Positions 51,845-61,355 of a DNA stretch of 64,000 bases are shown piece by piece (positions within the stretch are counted from its first letter, which is position 1; every line of letters begins with the position of its first letter). The stretch is from contig CP070695.1 in the NCBI GenBank assembly GCA_020353515.1, forward strand, positions 1,999,814-2,063,813, written 5' to 3'. Source of the stretch: Candidatus Heimdallarchaeota archaeon. GTDB lineage: Archaea > Asgardarchaeota > Heimdallarchaeia > Hodarchaeales > Hodarchaeaceae. The notes under the pieces were generated by a model that was given only the letters and a program-made list of their open reading frames with translations, had not been told where the DNA came from and made no database searches. The position numbers and the translations under genes are program-made.

Positions 51845-52615
51845 TTAAATCCTTTTCTTATTCAAAGGACACATCTTGAGACATTCTAAGCAGTGATAAT
51901 AACTATGGTCATCAACGCCTATTGTATTCATAATAGTCTCAAAGTCGATATTTTTTCTTAATTCTGTATCTTGTAGTAAATGAGCCATAAGAGGATTAGT
52001 ATTAGCGTTTCGAATACATAAATTGTGATCGACCTTACCATTAGTATCAATAGCTTTAACATTACATGATTCGATGCATTCAACACAATCCATAGGGCAA
52101 ATTGCTGCTTGGATTCTAGGAGATGGTTCTAAATGCATTGAAGTTAGAACTCCTCCTATTAAAATTCGTGTACCATATTTAGGATGTCCTAATAGTCCAC
52201 TTTTAGTTAGTCTACCTATACCAGCCTTTTCAGCCCAATAAACAAGTGGTATTAATCCCCAAAAATCCCGTTTTACGATTTTCCATGGATAACAAGAGTA
52301 AATTGGGGTCGAAACATATCCTTTATTCTCTAAAAATAGGCAAAGAGAGTTTTCAGTAGCATCGATTGAACGATACATCATATTACAATAACGCCAATAG
52401 AGTAAATTGTCATTAGACTCAGAATAAATGACTCCCATTGGTATTGGAACTCCAAAACAAATGACTGTTTTTACATTGTTTAAAAGTGCTTGAGGGGAGA
52501 ATTCCTCCGGTATACGCTGTCCATTTTCCTCTATCGAAGCAAATCCAACTATTTGGATCTCTTTTTCTTTAAGGAATTCTATAACCTCATTGTTCTTTTT
52601 TCTCACAAGAATCAT
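51845..52615 (-). CDS. Fe-S protein related to epoxyqueuosine reductase (QueG-like)
   Basis: A 256-residue protein. The C-terminal ~80 residues have two cluster motifs: CPMDCVECIESCNVKAI, and later CLECLKMCPLNKKRI with an extra Cys in DHNLCI. This double 4Fe-4S layout is found in QueG and in archaeal relatives. The N-terminal domain (about 1-150) has FASIEENGQ and PLVYWAEKAGIGRLTKSGLL, QueG-like cobalamin-region segments. Members without the HEAT-like C-terminus are not proven tRNA enzymes, so corrinoid-linked reductase is an alternative. It lies downstream of the ABC-2 genes on the same strand. Confidence 0.75.
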   Translation of the reverse strand: MILVRKKNNEVIEFLKEKEIQIVGFASIEENGQRIPEEFSPQALLNNVKTVICFGVPIPMGVIYSESNDNLLYWRYCNMMYRSIDATENSLCLFLENKGYVSTPIYSCYPWKIVKRDFWGLIPLVYWAEKAGIGRLTKSGLLGHPKYGTRILIGGVLTSMHLEPSPRIQAAICPMDCVECIESCNVKAIDTNGKVDHNLCIRNANTNPLMAHLLQDTELRKNIDFETIMNTIGVDDHSYYHCLECLKMCPLNKKRI

Positions 52616-52711
52616 CTCAATAAATAGGAATGTAACTAAGATAGCGGATGAAAACAGGTATTAAATGTTAACTCCAATTAATACTCCAGAAATTTGAGTG
52701 TTGAATCAGAT

Positions 52712-53683
52712 TTATCCAAATTTTAAACCTTTTGTTCTATCTTCTATTGGAATGCCTAAAAGAAGTAGCCAATGCCAATAGACATCTTCCATGCTTAAAC
52801 CAGAAACACTAAACTCTAGAACTTCTGTTTCCTGTCTATCGAGTAGTTCATCCGTTATTTCGTCTACTTCTTTCTTAGTTTCTGCATAAAATTGGCACAT
52901 TTGTCCCATTATTCGATGAGAGAATCCTAGTTCTTTGACAAATTCGTTTATGTTAACAGAAGGGTGTGGGACAACTTTGACATCATAAGCATATGGAATC
53001 TGCTTAATAATGTCCGCAGTGTTTCCATATTTCATAACTTTGCCATCAGTAGTAAGCAATAATAGCTTTTCACAAAGACGGTCCACAACACTGGGATCAT
53101 GGTCAATGAGAAGAATCGTTAGTCCTCGTTGCTTATCTAATTCATATATGTACTGTATTACTGACTCTTTTTTCTTGATATCTAATGTTGCAGTAATTTC
53201 ATCAAGTACCAAGATTTTTGGATTTTTCATGAGAGCGATAAGGAAACGTGTCATAGCTTTTTGACCTTCAGAGAATCCTTCGATAGGAGAGTCAAGCATT
53301 TTTGTAAGATCGACATCATCCATCAAGGCTTGTTGATTCTTCCATGAAACGCCTTGTAAATCAGAGAAAAAATCTAGAGTCTCTCGAAGGGTTAATTTCT
53401 TATGAAATGATAAATTGGGAGATACATAGGACAATAATCTTCTTGCATCAGCTGTTTGAGTTACAAGATCATATGGACCAATTCGTATAGAACCTTTATC
53501 AGGTAAATAGATTGATGCTAGAGTCCTGAGAAGAGTCGTTTTCCCACTCCCATTCGGACCAATAATTGCTAAGTTCTCTCCATCGGGTAAATGAAAGTCA
53601 ATCCCTTTTAAAACATGTTTTTTATTTCCAAAAAATTTGTGCACGTCTTCTACAACAATCTCTCGGTCACTTGTTTGCGTCAT
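52712..53683 (-). CDS. ABC-2-type exporter ATPase
   Basis: About 323 residues: Walker A GPNGSGKTTLLRT, signature FSEGQKAMTRFLIAL (a variant of LSGGQ, with EGQ), Walker B PKILVLDEITATLD, switch His in LLIDHDP. The last ~100 residues are an extra regulatory tail (VHPSVNINEFV-like, residues about 225-323). It energises the ABC-2 permease directly upstream, 1 bp from the longer start. ATG 53683 after GAGGTGAG is preferred over GTG 53695. Confidence 0.9.
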   Translation of the reverse strand: MTQTSDREIVVEDVHKFFGNKKHVLKGIDFHLPDGENLAIIGPNGSGKTTLLRTLASIYLPDKGSIRIGPYDLVTQTADARRLLSYVSPNLSFHKKLTLRETLDFFSDLQGVSWKNQQALMDDVDLTKMLDSPIEGFSEGQKAMTRFLIALMKNPKILVLDEITATLDIKKKESVIQYIYELDKQRGLTILLIDHDPSVVDRLCEKLLLLTTDGKVMKYGNTADIIKQIPYAYDVKVVPHPSVNINEFVKELGFSHRIMGQMCQFYAETKKEVDEITDELLDRQETEVLEFSVSGLSMEDVYWHWLLLLGIPIEDRTKGLKFG

Positions 53684-53696
53684 ATTTCGTCTCACC

Positions 53697-54560
53697 TCAA
53701 TAAAACTCTAACGTTCCACTATAAGCTGCTTTACGAGTGACTTTTTGCATTATGAAAATGGCAAAAAATAGGAGAATGACTGAAATGAAACCATTTATTA
53801 CAATTATAAGAAGAATACTTGAGGGAACTTGACCGATAATCAACATGGAGCGAAGACTATAAAGCATTCCTGTCGTAGGAATGAAGTATAATATTTCTTC
53901 AAGTGTGCCTAATCCAAATGTCCGAAGTACTTCTAAAGGGAAAAAATACCCGCTCAACATTGTTAATAAATACGATAGAAGGAAAGTTAATGGCCCACTT
54001 TTTTTAAAGATTACATTTAAGGTTGAAGCGAGAATTGTAATTCCCAACATGAAAATCCAACTTATTACAATCAGTAAAAGTGTAAATAGGAGTATTTCAG
54101 GAGAAAAAATTAATGGATGGAGTATTGTTGTTTCCCCAAGTGGGACAAATGATAGCACAAATACTATTGGTAGAACGAAGACAATTAAAGTCACTGAAGT
54201 CTTGATTGTACTTGAGGAAAACTGTCCCGCTATTAAATCGCTTAAAGTGATGTCATTTGTTATGATAAAGCCCAAAGCACCTAGGGCTGCTTCATTAGGG
54301 ATGACTGAGACGCCATCTTTGTAAGCTCTGTTGAATATCACCCAATAAATTACTCCCACCACCAAAAACTCTTTTAGAAATCCTTCGTATAGAAAATTGT
54401 CAATGTCACTTGAAGCCACGACCTGTCCTAAAAACAGGAATGTTATTACGTCTACAGCAAGCCAAGCAAGGTCTGTTATGAAATTTAACTTATATTTCAA
54501 ATCGATACGCAAATTTCTAATCATATTGGCTTTAAGAACTGTAAATGTTCTATTTGTCAT
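53697..54560 (-). CDS. ABC-2-type permease
   Basis: A 287-residue permease with six membrane helices. The N-terminal amphipathic segment LRIDLKYKLNFITDLAWL precedes helix 1. The conserved loop NEAALGALGFIITN and the region LSGYFFPLEVLRTFGLGTLEE match ABC-2 drug/lipid exporters such as NodJ/DrrB-like proteins. It is the first gene of an operon with the ATPase. Cargo unknown. Confidence 0.9.
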   Translation of the reverse strand: MTNRTFTVLKANMIRNLRIDLKYKLNFITDLAWLAVDVITFLFLGQVVASSDIDNFLYEGFLKEFLVVGVIYWVIFNRAYKDGVSVIPNEAALGALGFIITNDITLSDLIAGQFSSSTIKTSVTLIVFVLPIVFVLSFVPLGETTILHPLIFSPEILLFTLLLIVISWIFMLGITILASTLNVIFKKSGPLTFLLSYLLTMLSGYFFPLEVLRTFGLGTLEEILYFIPTTGMLYSLRSMLIIGQVPSSILLIIVINGFISVILLFFAIFIMQKVTRKAAYSGTLEFY

Positions 54561-54732
54561 TTTTAACGCCCTACTAAGGATTCCTATGATAACTAGAGGA
54601 TAGACTGAAAAAGCCTTTTACTTATTTATGGCAGTTTCTTAATAAAACTAACTTCAGCTCTCAGGTTTATTTTTGAGAAAAAAACCCTAAGTATTAGTAG
54701 AAATCTGACACATAAGTTAGGAATGAACTATA

Positions 54733-55959
54733 ATGGGTCGAAATAAAAATTATCATGGTTATAAAGCATTTCAGTATTTATCCCCTCGTATAGATTACAA
54801 ATCGTTCAAATTACGTAAAGCAATTAAGGAAGAATGGACTTATTTAGTCCCAGTGTCAAAATCTGAGGAAGAACGGGTTGAGGAGATTCTTGAAAAGCAT
54901 TTTGTGATTGATCTCCATGAACATCCTGTTATTATGCCTGAAGATTCGAGACAATCAATTGAAATGTGGAGAGAGGGTAGAGAATTCATGGCTTACGAAG
55001 CGCTTTCTTACTCTGGTTTAGATGCTGTTTTCGACAATTTGATGAATGGTAGCGCTCTAATTACTTCAAAACACGGTTGGAAATGGAGTGATACAATCCA
55101 TGACTTAGGACACCGTTTATGTGATATTGCTAATCAGGATTTCGTGATTCATTGCACAAATGTCGAAGATATCATCACAGCTCATAAAACAGGGAAGCTT
55201 GCATGGGTCGCAGTACTTGAGTCTTCTTCATGCATTGAGAATGAGGTGGATCGGATAGATATCCTGTACGGACTCGGGATTAGATCAATGGGTCTGAACT
55301 ACAGCGAATCTAACATGCTTGGTTCTGGTTTACAAGAATTACGAGATGGAGGACTTACAGATTTTGGGTATGATTGCATAACTCGTATGAATAAGGTTAG
55401 GATGCTCATTGATGTGAGTCATGTGAGTGATCAGACGGCATTGGATGCTATTGAGAGCAGTAAAACCCCAATTGTCGTTTCTCATGCTGGCGCCCGAGCT
55501 TTATTGCCCATTAAGCGTCTTTTCCCTGATGAGGTTCTCCAAGCTTTAGCGGAAAAGAAAGGAGTCATAGGAATTGAAGCTGCTCCAGGTTATACCGCTA
55601 CCAAAACTCAGCCTATTCCCTCTATAGAGACTTATATGGAGCACCTAGAATATTGCATGGAACTCATGGGTATTGATTACGTTGGATGCGGACCTGATAC
55701 TCTTTATGGTGATCATGTGGGATATTATCATCTTGTGGAAGAACGACATCGGACTGCAGGTTTAGGTCACTATACACGACCAGGTCAAAAGAGGGATTTG
55801 AATGTGAATTCTTTGCCTGATTATGTTAAAGGTATGGAAAATCCTACAGAATGTATGCCTAATATTACTAGATGGTTAGTTAAACATGGATACTCTGATC
55901 AGGAAATTGCTAAGATTATTGGTGGAAATGCCCTAAGAGTCCTTAAAAAAGTGTGGTAA
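54733..55959 (+). CDS. Membrane dipeptidase-like peptidase (M19)
   Basis: A 408-residue zinc hydrolase of the renal dipeptidase family. Metal sites: FVIDLHEHPVIMP (H-x-H where most members have H-x-D), Glu in AVLESSSC, IDVSHVSDQT, VVSHAGARAL, and GCGPDTLYGDH for the acidic ligand after the last strand. It has a barrel of normal length and no signal peptide or membrane helix, so it should be cytoplasmic. It would split dipeptides or related amides. The H-x-H variant is known to me in a subgroup of M19 but its activity is not established. Confidence 0.85.
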   Translation: MGRNKNYHGYKAFQYLSPRIDYKSFKLRKAIKEEWTYLVPVSKSEEERVEEILEKHFVIDLHEHPVIMPEDSRQSIEMWREGREFMAYEALSYSGLDAVFDNLMNGSALITSKHGWKWSDTIHDLGHRLCDIANQDFVIHCTNVEDIITAHKTGKLAWVAVLESSSCIENEVDRIDILYGLGIRSMGLNYSESNMLGSGLQELRDGGLTDFGYDCITRMNKVRMLIDVSHVSDQTALDAIESSKTPIVVSHAGARALLPIKRLFPDEVLQALAEKKGVIGIEAAPGYTATKTQPIPSIETYMEHLEYCMELMGIDYVGCGPDTLYGDHVGYYHLVEERHRTAGLGHYTRPGQKRDLNVNSLPDYVKGMENPTECMPNITRWLVKHGYSDQEIAKIIGGNALRVLKKVW

Positions 55960-56097
55960 AATCCGATTAGTTCTTCGATAACAAATCACTTAAAAACGAA
56001 AAAAGCGCTCTCCTACCACTCTAGAATAAGATGATAGGTTCTAAATACGCTCTGAGTGGACATCTATAGCTTTTAATGCCCTCGGAGGAACATTCCA

Positions 56098-57300
56098 GTG
56101 AGAGTAGCGAATTTACTAAACACTAACATTATCACGTTAACAGTAACACATTTTTTATGGGGATTCGTCAATTCTGTTTATCTGATTCAAATACAACCCC
56201 TTTTATTATCGATATATGGTACCACTCCTGAATCAGCTCAAATTTTAGGCGCTATATTAACAATTGGGAGTTTTTCTGCAGTAATTCCGCTATTATTAGG
56301 TTTTTTTGCAGATTTATATGGAAGGAAAAGACTGATTATTATTGGAGAGACGATTAGCCTTTTAGGATTAATCGGCCTTTCTATAGGAAATTCAGTGGTT
56401 TGGTTGTCGATTTTCAGTATTATTGTTTTTAACCTAGGAATTGGATTTTACGATTCGCCATTACAAGGACTCATTCATGAATCAGCACTTGAAAAAAGAG
56501 GTTTAGCTTACTCTATTGTCTATAATTCTTCTTCTATAGCTGGTATAATTGCCTCCTTTATGATTCAAAACGAGATGATAAATGGAGAATATTTTATCTA
56601 TTTTCAGATTAGTTGTTTACTATTCGCACTAGCCATAATGATAAATTTCATTATACTCCGTGATACCGTCCAAAATAAAGATAAAATCTCTTTTCCATTG
56701 GTTCAGATATTTAAGAAACCATTATCCCGATTAACCGCGATTGCATTCTTTCTTGATACATTCTCGTGGGGTCTTCCTCTATCTATTGCGAATGGGATCT
56801 ATATTATTCTATTTGGAGTTGATGTGGCTTTCATTGCAACATTAACATTGACGTTAAGTATAGTACTCGTCCTCTTTCAATATCCTGCCGGTTTTCTCGT
56901 TGATCGTTTTGGTAGGCTTTTTGGTCTTATAATGGGAGAAGTTACAGGAATTATATGGATAATTTTGACCCTAATTTCAATCACGCTACTTCAAGCGGAA
57001 TTGTTAATCCTTGCTTATGCGATACTAGGAGTAAGTGTTGCTTTTTGGAGACCTTCCGTTGTTTTGAGTTTCATTGAAGTTGATCCTGCTGCAGTTTCAA
57101 CTAACTTTGGTATTCTTTCATTCGTTCAGCGTTTAGGAGGAGTCCCCACAGCAGCTGTTGCGGGGACACTTTTTCCCTTAATTGGATTCTCTCCTTTACT
57201 TGCTGTGACATTTATCGGAACATTGATTGTTATAGTTATGTTTTTCAAAATTGACAGACTAGAGAAGAATCAGTTGGCAAAAACCATAGATATCCAATAA
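56098..57300 (+). CDS. MFS transporter
   Basis: A 400-residue carrier with 12 helices. Motif A is FADLYGRKRLII, and the second half repeats it as FLVDRFGRLFGLI. The start GTG 56098 has a strong GGAGGAA 7 bases upstream. Substrate unknown. The next MFS gene starts 15 bp after the stop, so both are probably cotranscribed and may serve related compounds or form a functional pair. Confidence 0.9.
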   Translation: MRVANLLNTNIITLTVTHFLWGFVNSVYLIQIQPLLLSIYGTTPESAQILGAILTIGSFSAVIPLLLGFFADLYGRKRLIIIGETISLLGLIGLSIGNSVVWLSIFSIIVFNLGIGFYDSPLQGLIHESALEKRGLAYSIVYNSSSIAGIIASFMIQNEMINGEYFIYFQISCLLFALAIMINFIILRDTVQNKDKISFPLVQIFKKPLSRLTAIAFFLDTFSWGLPLSIANGIYIILFGVDVAFIATLTLTLSIVLVLFQYPAGFLVDRFGRLFGLIMGEVTGIIWIILTLISITLLQAELLILAYAILGVSVAFWRPSVVLSFIEVDPAAVSTNFGILSFVQRLGGVPTAAVAGTLFPLIGFSPLLAVTFIGTLIVIVMFFKIDRLEKNQLAKTIDIQ

Positions 57301-57315
57301 TTTTGATGTGATTCA

Positions 57316-58581
57316 ATGACAATACCCCAAAAAACTTCAACTCGTAATGCGTACATGCTCCTCTTGGCATCTCAGATTGTTAATATAGGATTTGGATTGC
57401 TTGCTATATTTATTACCCTTTTAGCTGATGAGATTAATTTACGCCCTCTTGAAATTGGAGTAATCATATCAATATTTATGGTTGCACGAGCAATATCAGC
57501 AGCAATAATACCAGATATTTCTGACAGGGTTGGAAGGAAAATTGTGGTGGTTATATCACTTATTTTTTATGCAGCTAGTACAGCTCTGCTAGGATTTGCT
57601 CGCTCTTTTTTTTGGTTGTTCATTCTTAGAATTGTTGAAGGAGCTTCAGCAGGAGCAGTATTTCCTACAGCTGAGGCATTACTTGTCGATTCTGTTCCGA
57701 AAAAAGATCGGGGTGCGTGGATGGGGAAATATTTCACCACATTCAATTTTGGTTTCATTATTGGCCCCGCTTTAGGAGGTGTTTTGTTTACATTCGGAGA
57801 AAGCGTCATGCAACTAGACACGTTGTCAGCTTTCTCAATCCCTTTTCTATTCACAGGCTTACTAGGTTTTCTCTCATTATTATCTGTGATGTTTTTTGTT
57901 GAGGATATTATTACAAAAGATACAGTTGATAAATTAATCACTGACGAAATTGGTGATATTCCTAGTTCAATTACCCCCCATCTTAACTCATTTTTATTTA
58001 TTGGAATATTAAGCGGATTTGCAATTGGTTTGGTCATCCCAATTTTCACTTTGCACATGACTGATGCGTTTCTTTTGAATGAAGGAACAATTGGTTTCAT
58101 TTTTACTATAAGTGGAAGTTCAGCACTTCTAGTAAATTACCCTGCTGGTAAGCTTAGTGATAAAATGGATCGAATGGTGATCGTAGTAGTAGGAATGATC
58201 CTTACAGGTCTCGCTTTCATTGGTGTTGGCCTCTCTCTCTCCATTTCTATTGCAATTATCTTTTTTATTTTCAGATCTTCAGCTTTTCAGGCTTATCTAC
58301 CCGCTTATAGAGCTTTCCAGGCTGACAAAATACCACCAATGTTGCGGGGTAAGATTATGGGTAGGATTCAATCAGCCTTCAATGTTGGTGCAGTCTTTGG
58401 GCCTTTAATTGGGGCTGCAATTTATGAATTCTATGTTTCAGACATTCTCCAGATTCTTGAATATAGTTTTTATGGTGGTGGAGTTCCTTTTCTTGTTGCA
58501 GGGATATTCGGATTGTTTCAAGCTTTCACTGCTGTGTATATCCTGCGAAATGAGAGAAAGAAGAAAGCTTCTCTTAACTGA
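57316..58581 (+). CDS. MFS transporter
   Basis: A 421-residue carrier with 12 helices. Motif A is IPDISDRVGRKIVVV and a second D-R pair appears in GKLSDKMDRMVIVV. EGASAGAVFPTAEALLVD is typical of drug-proton antiporters of the DHA1 type. It follows the other MFS gene by 15 bp. The two share only general family similarity. A palindrome (TTAGGA-TG-TCCTAA, 58638-58651) lies downstream. Confidence 0.9.
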   Translation: MTIPQKTSTRNAYMLLLASQIVNIGFGLLAIFITLLADEINLRPLEIGVIISIFMVARAISAAIIPDISDRVGRKIVVVISLIFYAASTALLGFARSFFWLFILRIVEGASAGAVFPTAEALLVDSVPKKDRGAWMGKYFTTFNFGFIIGPALGGVLFTFGESVMQLDTLSAFSIPFLFTGLLGFLSLLSVMFFVEDIITKDTVDKLITDEIGDIPSSITPHLNSFLFIGILSGFAIGLVIPIFTLHMTDAFLLNEGTIGFIFTISGSSALLVNYPAGKLSDKMDRMVIVVVGMILTGLAFIGVGLSLSISIAIIFFIFRSSAFQAYLPAYRAFQADKIPPMLRGKIMGRIQSAFNVGAVFGPLIGAAIYEFYVSDILQILEYSFYGGGVPFLVAGIFGLFQAFTAVYILRNERKKKASLN

Positions 58582-58637
58582 GTAGATCCAATTTTACTTC
58601 CTTGTACAGAAATGATTTGCATTAACCTACAGATTTA

Positions 58638-58651
58638 TTAGGATGTCCTAA
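58638..58651. promoter_or_regulatory. 14-bp inverted repeat upstream of DppC-like gene
   Basis: TTAGGA and TCCTAA face each other across two bases. A TATA-like TTTTTAAAAATA lies at about 58675-58688, some 30 bp before ATG 58719, so the inverted repeat is just upstream of the promoter. A binding site for a regulator is possible. Confidence 0.3.
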
Positions 58652-58718
58652 ATGAAACCCAGAAACATCCAGAATTTTTAAAAATAAAACCCCTTACTTA
58701 TTAGCAACATACATCATA

Positions 58719-60308
58719 ATGGAATCTTATTTATTGAATGAGAAATTTACACCGCAGGGTATTTCAATGAAAAAAATGATTAAATACCGAAAAAGCCGAA
58801 AAGAGCGCTTTAAGGAGAAGATTTGTGCATATTCAAAGGAAAAACGTGGTATGTTTGGCTTATTTACTCTTCTTTTTTTCGCTCTTATGGGGGTATATGT
58901 TCCATTTTTAGCAGAATCAGGAGCTCTTCCCCCTCCCAATGGCTTGGAATCGTATGTTGCTTCCGATTATCTACCCCCATCGTGGATTGAATTGTTCCCA
59001 AAAAGCTTAATCCCTGGTTCAGGTAATATTGTTCCTGATACACAGTTTAAGAAAACTAATAGTTGGTTTTTCAATGTTTCAGACCCCTCAGCCATGGCAT
59101 TCGATTATGATTCAGAAGATTTCATAATTGGGACTAAATCAGTCCATTTTTCTCTTGTAGATAATCATACTGCTCTCAATTACCAAGGAAATATCAGAGG
59201 AAACTTAATTTTCCCATGGCCTTTTAGTCATCCTACCAATGCATCTCTCTATTGGTACATGAAAATTATGGTAACTGGAAACTTAAGCATGTCTTCGTTT
59301 TCCCCATATGTTAGACTTCATTTACCAGAAGATTCGGCCATACCTCAGTATTCCACTGATTTTCGTGTAACTCCTCCTCAGCATTCTGAATGGATACAAT
59401 ATACTAGGTACCTTTCTTATATACAAGTTTTTTATCTCTTCCAGCCTAATACAACTATTAATATTGAAATTGGTGTTAACTTTCGCGATACGACCCCCTC
59501 CTCGGTTGGAACAATTCAGATATGGTTTGATCAAATAGAACTTTATGTCACTCGTCCAACTCACGGATTATTGGGTTCCAATCATCAAGGACAAGATGTC
59601 TTTGTGCAGATTTGTTACAGTATTCAGGTTTCATTTTTCGTCGCTTTTGTAGCAGGAATTACCTCTCTTATCATGGGTGTCATAATTGGAGTTATTGCTG
59701 GATATCGTGCTGGAGGAGTTTTTGATACAGTTATAATGCGAATTGTTGATTTATTCCTAGTTTATCCCGCTCTACTTATCATTTTCTTATTGATGTGGCA
59801 ATATAAAGTTATACTCTCTTTTTTACCGTTCTTGATCGCATTATTTACTTGGCCTACCACTACTCGGGTCATTAGATCTAGAGTCATTGTTGAACGTGAA
59901 CAACTATATATCGAATCCGCAAAAGCAGCTGGTGCTAGCGATTGGTATATTATTTTTCAGTACATATTACCTAATATCCTCGGTTTAATCTTCATTCAGT
60001 TTACTACAAATGCCGCGAATGCTGTTAATCTCGAAGCTGCATTATCTTATCTGGATTATCCCTATAAAAGACCTGTTTTTGAAGAGGAAAGAAGAGCAAA
60101 AAAATTACCATCCTGGCTTTCTTGGGGTTTTATGCTAGCTGAAGTTCATTTTGAAGCAGGATACCACAATGGAGCATGGTGGGTTATAATACCACCTGGA
60201 ATCTGTATTTTTCTAATGACTATTTCCTTCATGTTCATTGGTAACGCTCTTGATAGAGTTTTCAATCCGTTAAAATTCCAAGATAGATCGTTTAAACATA
60301 ATTTTTAA
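58719..60308 (+). CDS. DppC/OppC-like ABC permease with large extracytoplasmic domain
   Basis: A 529-residue subunit. A cytoplasmic N-terminus and TM1 (about 47-66) are followed by ~220 outer residues (about 67-285) rich in beta strands (SVHFSLVDNHTALNYQG, SLYWYMKIMVTGNLS, IQIWFDQIELYV), a sandwich like carbohydrate-binding modules. The permease core starts at HGLLGSNHQGQDVF and has the EAA loop ESAKAAGASDWYIIFQYILP. Usual DppC proteins are about 300 residues. No binding protein, DppB or ATPase is adjacent. The outer domain may hold the substrate. It overlaps the convergent aldo/keto reductase by 4 bp at the stops. Confidence 0.85.
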   Translation: MESYLLNEKFTPQGISMKKMIKYRKSRKERFKEKICAYSKEKRGMFGLFTLLFFALMGVYVPFLAESGALPPPNGLESYVASDYLPPSWIELFPKSLIPGSGNIVPDTQFKKTNSWFFNVSDPSAMAFDYDSEDFIIGTKSVHFSLVDNHTALNYQGNIRGNLIFPWPFSHPTNASLYWYMKIMVTGNLSMSSFSPYVRLHLPEDSAIPQYSTDFRVTPPQHSEWIQYTRYLSYIQVFYLFQPNTTINIEIGVNFRDTTPSSVGTIQIWFDQIELYVTRPTHGLLGSNHQGQDVFVQICYSIQVSFFVAFVAGITSLIMGVIIGVIAGYRAGGVFDTVIMRIVDLFLVYPALLIIFLLMWQYKVILSFLPFLIALFTWPTTTRVIRSRVIVEREQLYIESAKAAGASDWYIIFQYILPNILGLIFIQFTTNAANAVNLEAALSYLDYPYKRPVFEEERRAKKLPSWLSWGFMLAEVHFEAGYHNGAWWVIIPPGICIFLMTISFMFIGNALDRVFNPLKFQDRSFKHNF

Positions 60309-61297
60309 GAATGACCTAAAATGAAATGAGGTTTATATGGTTCTTCCAACCGTTTAATCTCATTCTCAGTTAGTTTAATGTCAAGAGCCTCAACAGCTTC
60401 TTCTACGTGTTCAATCTTTGTAGCTCCAATAATGGGGGATGTTACATAATCCTTTGAAAATAGCCAAGCAAGGGCGATCTGAGCTGGTTTCACGTCTTTC
60501 TCTTGAGCAATTTCTACCACTCGCTCAACAACATCAAAATCTTCTGGTTTAAAGAAGCGGGGCTTCATATATCGGTCTGTACGAGCCCTGATATGATCAT
60601 CCGCGTTCCCATCACGCGTATACTTCCCCGATAGAAAGCCTCGCGCAAGGGGGGACCATGGTATAACACCTAGTCCTTGGTCTTTACAGAGAGGCAACAT
60701 CTCACGTTCTTCCTCACGATAACATAGATTATAGTGATTCTGCATGGTTCTAAAAGGTTCTAATCCGTACTGTTCTGCTAACCACAAGCTTTTTGCAAAC
60801 TGCCAAGCAAACATCGAGCTAGCACCAATATGGAGAACACTACCGTTATCTATGAGAAGGTTTAATGATCGTAATATTTCTTCAATAGGAGTATGAGGAT
60901 CAAGCCGGTGTATCTGGTAGAGATCAACATAATCCATGTTTAAACGATTCAAGGAATCCTTAATTGCGCGGGTGATATGATATCGGGAAAGACCACTTTT
61001 GTTTGGTTTGGGGGTTGTGACAAAACCTTCAACGGGGAAAAAAACTTTTGTTGCTATTACCACATCATCACGGTATTCTTTAAGCAGTTCACCAGTGATT
61101 TCTTCAGAGCGTCCTCGTGAATATACATTAGCAGTATCAAAAAAGTTTATTCCTAGATCTAAGGCTTTCTCAACAATTGGCTGGGAAGCATTTATGTCCA
61201 AACACCATTTCAATATTGAAGGATCACCATAGGACATCATCCCTAAGCAGATTCTAGAAACACTTAATCCGGTCTTACCTAGTTTAACATAATCCAA
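60305..61297 (-). CDS. Aldo/keto reductase
   Basis: A 330-residue NAD(P)H reductase. INFFDTANVYSRGRSEE holds Asp and Tyr, VIATKVFFP holds Lys and DLYQIHRLDP holds His. GVIPWSPLARGFLSGKYT and IIGATKIEHVEEAV bind the cofactor, as in the YajO/IolS group. The start is TTG 61297, with GGTGA 7 bases upstream on its own strand; no ATG is near the correct place. The substrate is unknown. Confidence 0.9.
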   Translation of the reverse strand: MDYVKLGKTGLSVSRICLGMMSYGDPSILKWCLDINASQPIVEKALDLGINFFDTANVYSRGRSEEITGELLKEYRDDVVIATKVFFPVEGFVTTPKPNKSGLSRYHITRAIKDSLNRLNMDYVDLYQIHRLDPHTPIEEILRSLNLLIDNGSVLHIGASSMFAWQFAKSLWLAEQYGLEPFRTMQNHYNLCYREEEREMLPLCKDQGLGVIPWSPLARGFLSGKYTRDGNADDHIRARTDRYMKPRFFKPEDFDVVERVVEIAQEKDVKPAQIALAWLFSKDYVTSPIIGATKIEHVEEAVEALDIKLTENEIKRLEEPYKPHFILGHS

Positions 61298-61355
61298 TCA
61301 ATTTCACCATGTTTTATCAGTAATGATTATCATACATATTATTTGTATTTAATCC

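Noticed and set aside
57567..58100. 177-codon open frame on the minus strand
   Set aside because: Antisense to a clear MFS gene; low-complexity polar sequence typical of shadows of membrane proteins.
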